Source: Ophthalmolycus amberensis | Lineage: Eukaryota > Chordata > Actinopteri > Perciformes > Zoarcidae | Reading direction: 5' to 3' | DNA: 64,000 nt | NCBI GenBank assembly: GCA_024529925.1 | Contig: JAFEUB010000065.1 | Coordinates: forward strand, 1,550,001 to 1,614,000 | Shown: in pieces, positions 12,501 to 22,618 of the stretch | Layout: every line of letters begins with the position of its first letter | Numbering within the stretch: position 1 is the first letter of the stretch | Position numbers and translations under genes: made by a program | Notes under the pieces: model-generated | What the model was told of the DNA's origin: nothing | Seen by the model: the letters and a program-made list of their open reading frames with translations, nothing else | The model's database searches: none

Positions 12501-15119
12501 TAACTGTATCCTGGGTGTAATTTTATTCATCACACACAATGAAAACCACATGGTGGGTTGAAACACATGCGTCAGCGCTGATAAATAAATCCGGGAGTAG
12601 CTCACAGCGAGTGGATACCAATCATTTATATGAGACAAAAAGCCGAAAGCCTTTCTCAAACTTTCCAAACCAGATAGTGAGGGAGATTTCAATTTTGGGA
12701 ATTAAAATGTAATCAGATTATCCCCACAGGGTAAAAAATTGGGTTTCATCTGCTCGTATCACAGAGAGCAGCTATGATAAAACAAATACGAGACCATAAA
12801 TGGCACGATAAACATTGAGTGGACCAGAGAGATAACATCCGCGTAACAGTGGACAGCAGGTTAACAAGTGTTTGTTTAACGACACTATGGGAAACAGGAT
12901 AAAAGAAGTTTATTGTCTCTTTTTTTCTTCGAGCTTTGAGACCTGAAGGCTGATTCCAGAAGTCCTAAGGCGCTCAATCTTCCTTATCTTGATTTGACCA
13001 GCACTGAGGTTATCACTGACAGCCTCTCAGTGTGTGTGTTTCAATCATCTTTCAAAGTAGCATTTGTGTCATCTTTTTTTCTTCAAATATCTGATGGTGG
13101 AAGACGACTATATTGCCTCCTTTTTTCAGATCTAACCATTTCTCTCCCTCTCCGGTGAGCATGTGGAGACTTTTGGGATAGAGTTGCATGTTTATCCTGT
13201 TTATCTTGCAGACACTCTACGGTTTTATGAATTGGAGTTGAGGGACGCTAGGCCTGTGCTGAGCTACAGCAGCTAATACTCAGCCTCTGAAATCCATCTG
13301 CTTGCAGATTCTCTTGGTAGCTATGAAACTCCTACGTGGCCCTGTGGGACTATTGATTGTATCTGTTCCTCTTGTCAATGTATTAAAAAAACACGATAAC
13401 ACCAACAGCTGCTTAGTAAGCTCTTATACTGATAAATTATCCTGGTGTGGAGGATGAGGAGAGGATAGGAGAGAGGAGATAAAAGAGGGAGATGGATGGA
13501 AATAAACTGGGGGGGGGGGGTGTTGACGAAAGATGACGATAAAGGAATAGCGATAAGAGAAAGTGTTAAAAAGGATGATAAATAGAGGGATGAAGATGGA
13601 GACAGAAGCGCTGAATGAAGATGGAGGGAGAAGAGGTGCAAAGGAGATAAGAGCAAGCTGGGGCTTGAGATCGAAGCTGTCGAGGTCCGCGGCCAAGTCG
13701 CTCAACGCTGACTTCGGTATCCTGTTGAGACACTGGCTTCGTCTGCAGATGATGACCATGACGATATCTAATTGGTGAAACAGCCAGTTAATCACGACGT
13801 GATGGGCTACAGCCGCATCACCCACGTCCACCTAAGCCGGTGAGCGGTCTCCGCCATGGTTTTTTAAAGACCAGCTTGCCCAGCTCAGGTGTCTTTCGTC
13901 TCGCACCCTCTCCCAGACATCTGGCAGTCTGTGAGGGCTACTCGACAGCAGCCATTGAAGACGAGAGACCCAGTTCTATTTAGCCAGAGAAGGTTCATAC
14001 AGTCCTGCATTCACAATTACACAATCACATTTTCTAATGGAGGAATTCAGTTAAAAAAGTATTCTTTGTTATTAGAGTTACCTGTAATCTGACTTGTGCA
14101 ACATGGTTGCTATTTAAAAGTCTCTTACTGCCCTCTGTTGCTAATTTAGACATCAGTATATAGCATGAAGTCGGCCCACGCCATGCATGGCTTCTTCACA
14201 GTTTAAGCAGCAACACTGCCTTAAGGGTACGTCTCGTTTCAAAGTATTTATTTATTTTTGTCGAGAGAGCCCCCCCCCGATGCCATTAAAACCATTGTTC
14301 TTTGTTCTTTTTCTTTGTCTTAACACGAGCCGTGCACAACTCTGGAACCCAACTGTGAAAGTTGTCAGCCTCATTTGAAGTCTACTGCTGGTCTGATTTA
14401 AAATGGAGCTGTGAGGCAGAATGAAGTCATGTTCGGCTTGAAAAACTTTGAAAGAAAAGATCAATGTATGCGAGAAAGTTTGATCATACAAAGTTAATTT
14501 AGATTGATTGATAGTGCACTGGCTGGGTTTTCCATGACTTTTTTAGAAAGTTAAGGTGATAGCAGCAGTGCTGTGGTGGTGTTTTAATCATATTTGGTTG
14601 CATTTTGATAATTCTTTGCTCAGTAGAGAGCCTCCTCCGTGGTAAGAGAAAACAATTCTCTGTTTACCTTCATTATACTAGCACTGCATGGTTGCAAGGG
14701 CCAACTGGGAAAGTTTTCAGTTCATTTGAACACTGCTGCTGATCTGATTCGAAATGGTGCTCCAAGGCAGAGATAACTCGTGGTTGGTCTGAGAATTAAC
14801 TAAGATGCACAAGTGGTGTACACAAGGGTTCACAAGTTCACGGCTTAAGTTGACTCCTCGGATGAATCCAAGTTTTTTTCTCAGGAGTGCAGTGAGTTGA
14901 TCCAGATGGATATAGTGGTGCAAATGCCTGCTAGCTGCCGAGCTAAACCGTACTTGGTCTTATTCCTCTTAAAGACTTGACTGCAAAGTCTTACACATGT
15001 CGCAGGCCTATTAGTGGAAGCAGAGTATAGCTACATCATTGCTACATTATTTTAGGTCCCCTTACACAGTCAAATTAAAAATAACTGAAATACATCCAAA
15101 TAATACGTCCAGTTAAACC
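9583..15119. other. No gene recognised
   Basis: AT-rich sequence with a G12 run at 13509-13520 and a local duplication at 14.3-14.8 kb. A GC-richer patch at 13640-13850 is open on both strands, without identifiable protein similarity. An 18-bp perfect palindrome (AGCCATGAGCTCATGGCT) lies at 11751-11768. Confidence 0.55.
14325..14800 (+). repeat. Diverged local duplication (about 14345-14440 and 14700-14790)
   Basis: CCAACTGTGAAAGTTGTCAG with TGCTGGTCTGATTTAAAATG in the first part recurs as CCAACTGGGAAAGTTTTCAG with TGCTGATCTGATTCGAAATG in the second, about 350 bp on. Order and spacing are kept over about 90 bp. No gene association. Confidence 0.6.
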
Positions 15120-15930
15120 CACTATTGGACATATTCCAAACGTCGGTCCAAACAAAATCTCTGAATCCCCATGTTTTCACTACGGGAAGGATTCTCAGCC
15201 AACACTCCTCTACCTGCTCCCCCTTGGTATCATCATATGTCGCATTGGCCTCCACTTCCACTGCTACGCCGATGACTTCCAGCTCTCCATTTCCACAAAA
15301 TCCATCACGAACGCAACTCACCCCGCTATGACTATCTGCCTCACTGAAATTATAACATGGATGCAAACCAAACTTCCTCAAACTAAACTGTGATAAATCC
15401 GACATGATCATCAGTAGTCCCAAATCCCTAACCAAAGCCACTCACAAATTGTGCCTCACCATTGACAATTCCACTATTTTTTTCCTCCTCACACACCTGT
15501 AGCCTCTGAGTCATTTTCGACAGCAACCTCTCCTTCGAACACCAAATCAATTGAATCAAGAGGACTGTCATTTTCCAGCTAAACAACATAGCTTGTCCCT
15601 GCCAATCGTTCTCCTTCTCTGCTGCCGCAACTCTGATCCATCCCTACATCACATCCAGTATTGACTACTGCATCAGCATTCTTCCTCTTAATTAAACTCC
15701 ACATCTAAAAGTCTGCTGCTCTTCTGATTGCACATTCCCACTCCCGTGATCACTTCACCACTGTTCTCCAGAACCTCCACTGGCTCCCTGTCAAACAACG
15801 GATCCAATTCAAAGTACTTACCTCAATAACCAGGCCTCCTCATGCCTCACTGATGTGCTCAACCACCACACTCCTTTCCACAGCCTCCGCTCCTCTGATG
15901 CCTATAAAAAGCACTCTGTAATTAAAATAT
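15120..15930 (+). mobile_element. L2-like LINE fragment including the YADD catalytic motif
   Basis: One frame gives LYLLPLGIIICRIGLHFHCY followed by ADD, so the reverse transcriptase motif YADD lies at 15264-15275. After it come STKSITNATH, CLTEIITWMQTKLP, LTIDNSTIF and, in shifted frames, blocks matching the NIARLRPSL, DYCNSLL and LHWLPVKQR stretches of fish L2-like elements. It contains several stops and frameshifts and no 3' tail. Decayed. Confidence 0.75.
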
Positions 15931-16639
15931 ATTAGTATTATCACTATCTTTGCCAAGAGGATCATGTGATCGGTCTATTGTGTGCATCCGTCAGTGAGTA
16001 TGTGAGTTTGAGAATGAGTGAGTGGCTGCACCTCTCTGTCTGTCCAGTGCTAATCTCACATTCTACTGCAGCAAACTGCATATGATTTTGGGTGCCTAGT
16101 TATGGCTACATGCTCAAGGACCTCTTGTGGTTGCGGTGATTCACACTTTCTCAAAACAGCTTTTATTAATAATATACTAATATAATATATTGGTAATATA
16201 CTGCCGGTGACTGCCTGCTGACTCCTCACTCACCACTCAGGGTGAGTGCATATAAGCTCCATATATATAAGCATATGAGTTTGGTGCATATAATTTAGTT
16301 TTTCTCAGGATTGCATGATGTGTCTTATACGATGACTTTGTGCTTATTGCCTGCACAATATCAAGATTAATTGATAAGAAAAGGAAAAGTCCTCTGTTTT
16401 GTGTACATTGCCTTCCTCAAAGCCGCAAAACAGGACTTGAAATGTCCCCTCCGTAGGGCTGATAATGCCACTGGGCATGCCACTCGCTAATCGCTTCAAA
16501 GAGCTTGCTTCCTCCACATGTAGGCAGAGGAAACATAGTAAAATGCTGAATTTAACTGTACAACAACTGCTAGTAGACAAGGTCAGCAACGCCTGTAACT
16601 GTTCCATGTTGAATTAACCACTGGTAGTCGAGCGATAAT

Positions 16640-16925
16640 CAAGGCTGCTGTTTGGTCTTTTTCCGGCTGCGTGACGAATCAGGGAAAGACGCGTCACGAC
16701 TGCAAAGACTCAATGAAGTAGCGAACGGGGGCGCTTACATCATCGTTATCAAATGAGTCTGGTCCCGCCTGTCCACACGACGAGTCAAACTTAATATGGC
16801 AACAGTAGCTTTTTTTAACTCCTTCATTTTAGGTGCTCTAAGTAGTGTGGACGCTAGGCTAAACGTATCAAAAGATATTTGTTTCAAAACGGAAATGTAG
16901 TAGTGTGGGTGAAGCCTAAATTGTT
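16640..16925. mobile_element. Possible hAT-type short DNA element remnant
   Basis: GC-richer than its surroundings. It contains AGTGTGGACGCTAGGC and TTTCAAAACGGAAATGTAGT, a style common in non-autonomous hAT elements of fish. No intact terminal repeats or 8-bp duplication could be established. Confidence 0.3.
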
Positions 16926-17305
16926 CATACGATAGAGGCTATAAAACGACGATGATCATGTTTTAGGCTGTAGCTTGTGGAGGGTTGATGTCTTAAATGA
17001 AGGGGCTCTTTGTTGTCCTAACAGCCATCCGCCTAGTAGGTGAGAGGCTCGCTCACGCCTCCCTCTAATTGGAGTCTACTGAGCTGTTAGCCTTGTCTGC
17101 ATCACTCTCACTCTCAGGAGAGGAGAGAGAGCTCAAATTTTGCTTCAAATTCTTTAAGAAATCCTTTCTCAATAATATCAGCTTGATGGTCACAACCTCA
17201 GTAAACCCAAAAGGTCAGCATATCAGAGGTTCACATTTCACCACATTTGACAGTATTACCTGTGTGATGAACTGGTATTTCAGCAGCTTGAAAGGTGCAT
17301 GGATA

Positions 17306-17729
17306 ACAGAGGTTAAGTGATGTTGTGTGCCTGTTGTGTGTGTGCCAGGTCGTCTGGGACCGGTCTACTTTCTGTTCCCAGAGTCAGAACTAAACATGGA
17401 GAAGCAGCGTTCAGTTTTTCTGCTCCACATATCTGGAACAAAGTCCCAGAAAGCTGCAGGTCTGCTGAGACCCTCAGCTCATTTAAATCAAGATTGAAGA
17501 CCTTTCTGTTTGCTGCTGCCTTTAATTGAACCACGTTCAATTAATATATTAATCAATTTCCTGCATTTCTGCATTTTACTACTGCATTTTATTTCTTACA
17601 CTGTTTTTTAATTGTTTTTGAAATCTCCTTTTCTTTTGCCTTGTGTTTTGATGCTTTTATGTGAAGCACTTTGAATTACCTTGTTGTTGAAATGTGCTAT
17701 ACAAATAAACTTGCCTTGCCTTGCCTTGC
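17306..17729 (+). mobile_element. L2-like LINE 3' end with (CCTTG)n tail
   Basis: The frame at 17317-17529 ends AFSFSAPHIWNKVPESCRSA and then FKSRLKTFLFAAAFN, the C-terminus of a fish L2-like reverse transcriptase, still open. The 3' UTR ends TATACAAATAAACTTGCCTT followed by CCTTG repeats. An inverted relative is at 21943-22448. Everything upstream is missing, as expected for 5' truncation. Confidence 0.8.
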
Positions 17730-18204
17730 TCTCTTCATGCAGCCCTTACTCCTCTAGCATCACCAGCAAGTTGACATTTGTGGTTTTAGTGAATTTTTTA
17801 GATTAACATGAAACACAGCTCTTTTTTCAAAGATCTAAAAAAAGAAAACAATCACTAAAGTAATTCCCATAAAACCTCTTTAAATTATAACAAAACCCAA
17901 CCCATATTTATCTCATGTCTTTGTCTTTCATTCAAAACATAATTACCACAATACAATTTAAATCCGGAGGGACTTCATTAGAATGAACAATAGTGTATTA
18001 CTTATGCATAATAAATGAAGAGTGAAAGGTCTATGGCGATTGGACTCCTTTGTGAAGTAAAACAACAGAGGGGTAATGATGCTGAAGTCAGATAAGGCTT
18101 AATCCCCCTGGTGTCCAGACACCAACACGGTGGGGATGAAGGGACTTGCTGCAATACGATGATGAATGAGGAGCGTGACTGTGAGGCTGAATGGAGCTGA
18201 CTGG

Positions 18205-18426
18205 ATTGTGCTAAAATGACAACTGACAGCAACAGAGAGGAGAACATTTTTAAAGTTTGACAGCAACGATGTGATTGGTTTAAGGAAGCCGTGGAGAATC
18301 TGGTTGGTTAGCTTAAGGTGAACACCCATGATCATCTGATAAAGTATACACAGAGAGAGAGAGACTGAGAGATTATGAATGAAAAGGAGTGTAAAGAGAG
18401 CCTTCCTGACTGAACTTCCACTGAGC
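18205..18426 (+). repeat. Dispersed repeat, copy B (related to 6597-6815)
   Basis: Second copy, same orientation, about 11.6 kb from copy A, with a longer GA-rich stretch before the shared CTTCCTGACTGAACTTCC block. Opposite-strand frames in both copies read LLSVVI-like starts but diverge quickly, so coding is unlikely. Confidence 0.6.
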
Positions 18427-18881
18427 TTCATATTCCACAAGTTTATCGTGTCGTTTATCAGATCAAAGCACCATGAACACCAAATAATATGCACAATCCA
18501 ATGCAGCACTATCACAAACTATATACTTTTTCAAAAATTACCATTGAAAAGATGGCACTGCTGATACACTGCCAACAAAGAATGGAACCTAATAAGCTCC
18601 ATGGTGTTTTGTTTTTTGAAAAAGTAACTTTTTAACACAACATATTGCTACAACAAATCTCATCAGATTTTACAAAGCACATTTGGCATCATCATCAGCG
18701 TTGGGAGAACTATTCTCTACCAGAACAGTGCTGGAGAAGATGAGCAACAAGAATTTGGCAAAGGTGCCAAACTGCCCTCCTTTCTCTGCCAGCAAGGAGA
18801 TACACGGGGGCTACACACATGCACAGACACAAACACACACATTAGTTGCTAACTGTGTGGAAATATAAATATATATCCCGA

Positions 18882-18883
<2 letters not shown>

Positions 18884-18920
<37 letters not shown>
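18884..18920. repeat. (CA)n microsatellite
   Basis: Uninterrupted CA dinucleotide run. Confidence 0.95.
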
Positions 18921-18923
<3 letters not shown>

Positions 18924-19719
18924 AGTCTCAAAGGAGTGATGAAATAGATGAGAAGAGGATCCACAGGGAGCCTGGAGGACTGGATAAATATTGACCTGAA
19001 TGAATGAGGTCTGTCACAGTACATGAAAAGGGATATACGCTCACGCACACACTGACTCACCAACATCCATCCCCTCCAAGAACCTCTCGGCCTGTAGACT
19101 ATACCTGCACATCTTCGCTGTTCAACCGCATATTTTAACAAAACCTGGAAATATTAATATTTATGGAGAAACAGAGATTGCTTCACTGGAAGTACTGTGA
19201 ATAATGAAAGTGGTGAGTGAGCGATATGTGTCCTTGCCCATGTGCCAACCTCGATCCATCTTTTTTTTTTGTGCAAAGAAATTCAATTTTTTTAAATAAA
19301 GCTGAAATACTGAATTTTTATTTTTTTTTGCTTGGCTGAAGGGGAATAGCTGGTGTATCAATAAAACGATGCGATAAAGGCTAATGGAATTCCATTTCTT
19401 CAAATAAACAATAATATTGGCAGAACTGCCTCCTACAGTAAGTCTGTAATCCAGTGGAAAGCCAAGTAGTGAAAGGACGGCTGACAAAAACACATGGTGT
19501 GTCTCGTGAAAATAATTGACATTTAAAAATAAAAATAAAGATGGTAATGGTGCTCTTGTCATTATGTAATTATGTTATACCCTTTTCAGAATATTTGAGT
19601 AAGAGTAGATGTCCAAACTACGTAACATTTGCTCACATTTGATTGACGGCAATAAATACGAATGTAATTACTGGCAAATATAGCACGCAGGCTACAACTG
19701 TGAATCAAAGTCTGCGTTA

Positions 19720-21080
19720 GGTCAAGCACTGCACTCAAAATGTTTAGTCCTATGTGTTTGTGGGATGGGGGCCTTCAACGAGGATTTAAAGTCAGCCGAC
19801 AAGTCAGACCTGACCTTTATTAAATATGTGCTGACTAATGATATAGTTACTCTAAATGGCATTGCCCTGGCATCCAGCACCAGCCTAATGAATCTCGGAG
19901 TTATCAGGATATGTCCTTTAACTCCCACATAAAACAAGCTTGTCGGCTGCCTTTTTTAAACTTTCGTAACATTGCAGAAATCAGGCACATCCTGTCTGAA
20001 AACGATGCAGAAAAATGTGTTCATGCATTTGTTACTTCCAGACTAGATTACTGCAATTCCTTATTTTTCAGGCTGCTCTAATACGTCTCCAAAGACTCTC
20101 CAGTTGATCCAGAATGCTGCAGCACATGTACAGACAAAAACTAAGTTAAAAAATGACATTACTCCCATATTGGCTTCTCTGCACTGGCTCCCTGTAAAAT
20201 CCTCACCTACAAAGCCCTAATTAGCCAGGTACCATCATATCTTAAGGAGCTTAGAGTACCCTATAACCCTGCTAGAGAGTTGTGCTCCCAGAATGCACAG
20301 CTCTCTAGTTACAGGGTTACTTGTGGTTTCTAGAGTCTCAAAAATCCGGATGGAAGCCAGAGCCTTCAGCTATCAAGCTCTTCTCCTGCGGAACCTGCAG
20401 CTTCCAGTTTCCACACACACTCGCCACATTTAAGAGTAGGCTTAAGACTTTCCTTTTTGATAACGCTTATAGTTAGGGCTGACCCGGGTTTGCCTCAGTC
20501 CAGCCCCTAGATATGCTGCTATAGGCCTAGACTGCCGGGGGACTTCCTCGGATACAAAGAGTTCCTCTCTCTCCGTCTGTATTAATGTCCCATTAATGCA
20601 CATTACAAACTTAGCTTCTTTCCCGGAGTCTTTGTGCTTTCTCGCCTCGCAGGTTTCTATGGATGGGGGTTATACCTGGACCGTGGTCGTGCCTCCTGCT
20701 GTAGCCCTGCCTGACAACCACTGCTACTAATATGCTACCCATGTGCCTGGAAAAAAAGTTAAATATATATAATATACAATATTATTATTATTAGTCACAT
20801 TTGTATTACTATTACTGCTGCTAATAATGCTTTACTTATCACTATTATTCTATTATATCCACTGCATGCTGTTATTAGTAGTCGTAATTTTTCCATCATT
20901 ATTCTGCTTGCTGCTCTCTGAACCATAGCATTGACTGTGTTTTAATGTTGTTCATTCTGTACATGTGATATATATTGCCCTTCTGTGCATCCTGGGAGAG
21001 GGAGTCTTCCTCTGTTGCTCCCTCTAAGGTTTCTTCCTTTTTTTTCCCTGTTAAAGTTTTTTGGGGGGAGTTTTCTTGTA
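19720..21080 (+). mobile_element. Decayed L2-like LINE, 3' half with 3' UTR
   Basis: Translated pieces in shifting frames include LTNDIVTLNGIALASS, IQNAAAHVQTKTK, NDITPILASLHWLPVK, RARAFSYQALLLRN-type and RLKTFLFDNAYS-type blocks. These give the order of the C-terminal part of a fish L2-like polyprotein. After the stop, from about 20480, comes a long 3' UTR that ends in a GGTTTCTTCC / CCCTGTTAAAG / TTTTT module near 21030-21065, typical of these elements. Many indels; inactive. Confidence 0.75.
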
Positions 21081-21419
21081 CAAACCATACATTTAATTGA
21101 AATGGAGGCAGGGAGGGCAGGATAGGGCTGCCATAGTCTTTTTTGCTTAGGATGGATTTTAACTGATGACCCAGAAGTATCTTAATGGTCGCCATAAAAA
21201 TCTTAAAAATGCGAAGGAAAGGTGATCCCAGGCTTCCTTTCTCATCTCCTTTACACTAGACCATCCTTTATACCTGGAAATTAGATATTGCCGTGACGTT
21301 CCACAATTCATGCGGCAGCAACATTTAAAGAGATGCACCTTTCAGCCATAAATATCATAAACAACATGATGTTTTCCATCGAGGTTAGGGAAAAGTGGTT
21401 ATAAAAAGACTAACTCACT

Positions 21420-21934
21420 CTAATTGGTTCCCGTACGCTGGTGGATGTAGAAGTGGACGTAATCATCCTGACGTCACCCATTGGTTTTTGAACTGCGGTT
21501 TTGAAACCTCGAGTTACATATTTTGGCCATTGCCTTCTTGGATATCGGCTTTCCCTATCTCGGTTTTTGGCAACCAGTAAATGTAAGTGACCAAATTTGG
21601 ATTAGAGAGGAGTGACGCCGTGGTAGAGAAGCCAAATACAGCTCTGGTAAATCACAAGGTAGTCACAATCACACCCAAAAGCATACTGTTTTTTGGTCTA
21701 TACTACTCTACATGTGAACATCATTTACTGAATGAACATCATGCTGTTTTGAAGAAGACTTGAAACTAGCGATTGAGACCATAAACTTGTGTTTACAATG
21801 TTTACTGAGATAACAAATCAAGTGAGAAGAAGGGCCTTTCTCTCATATACATCCACACAATCAGGCTTCTTTTTGCAACCAGAGGAGTTGCCCCTTGCTG
21901 GACAGTAGAGAGATTTCAAGTTTAGGATACTTAA
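21420..21934. mobile_element. Non-autonomous teleost repeat (probable DNA transposon derivative)
   Basis: Contains the blocks GACGTCACCCATTGGTTTTT, TGAAACCTCGAGTT, CGATTGAGACCATAAAC, TTTACAATGTTTACTGAG and AACCAGAGGAGTTGCCCC in this order. I recognise this order as a repeat common in percomorph genomes. It has no coding capacity. Class assignment (short DNA element) is from memory and not verifiable here. Confidence 0.5.
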
Positions 21935-21942
21935 GGCAAGGC

Positions 21943-22448
21943 AAGGCAAGTTTATTTGTATAGCACATTTCAACAACAAGGTAATTCAAAGTGCTTCACA
22001 TGAAACCATTAAAAGCATAAAGGCAAAAGTAAAGGAGATTTAAAACATACATTGAAACAATAATCGATGTCTCCCTGAGACATTACGCTGCACGCAATCA
22101 ACAATACACTGCCGCAATTCTGCAATTACTCGCACACAAACCACGTCTGGAAAAGATCTCTGCCGATCTGCGTTTTATAGTGTACGCCTTGCACGAACTC
22201 GGTCCCGGAGGAAATGGCGATATATTGTGCAGTCCTTTTAAAACCATTAAAAGCATCAAAACATAAGGCAAAAGAAAAGGAGATTAAACAGCAATTAAGA
22301 ACAGTGTAGGAAATAAAATACAGTAGTAAAATGCAGAAATGCAGGAAATTGATTAATATATTAATTGAATGTGGTTCAATTAAAGGCAGCAGCAAACAGA
22401 AAAGTCTTCAATCTTGATTTAAATGAGCTGAGGGTCTCAGCAGACCTC
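21943..22448 (-). mobile_element. L2-like LINE 3' end, inverted relative of 17306-17729, with internal insertion
   Basis: On the minus strand this matches 17306-17729 from the C-terminal codons through the (CCTTG)n tail. The match is interrupted: 22006-22238 is extra, and the bases around AAACCATTAAAAGCAT occur at both its edges (about 22005 and 22239). This looks like an insertion accompanied by duplication of roughly 40 bp of the element. Confidence 0.75.
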
Positions 22449-22463
22449 AGCTCTCGTATACGT

Positions 22464-22618
22464 ATCTCGTATTTAAAGTGGCGAATATGTATAAGTGAGC
22501 ACTACATTAAGCACGAATACTAATCATAAAGAATACTTAAATTCTCAGAACTAGAGGTTGCCGCCTGGTTGCATCTCGTATTTAAAGTGGCGAATATGTA
22601 TAAGTGAGCACTACATTA
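22464..22618. repeat. 46-bp exact direct repeat pair (22464-22509 and 22573-22618)
   Basis: Both copies run from ATCTCGTATTTAAAGTGG to GAGCACTACATTA without a mismatch and are separated by 63 bp. They lie immediately after the inverted LINE tail. The origin is not clear; local slippage or microhomology-mediated duplication is plausible. Confidence 0.85.

Noticed and set aside
13424..13831. 135-codon minus-strand frame as a gene
   Set aside because: The C-terminal half is low-complexity translation of GA-rich sequence, with no start context or neighbours. Only the GC-richer part is noted as a finding.
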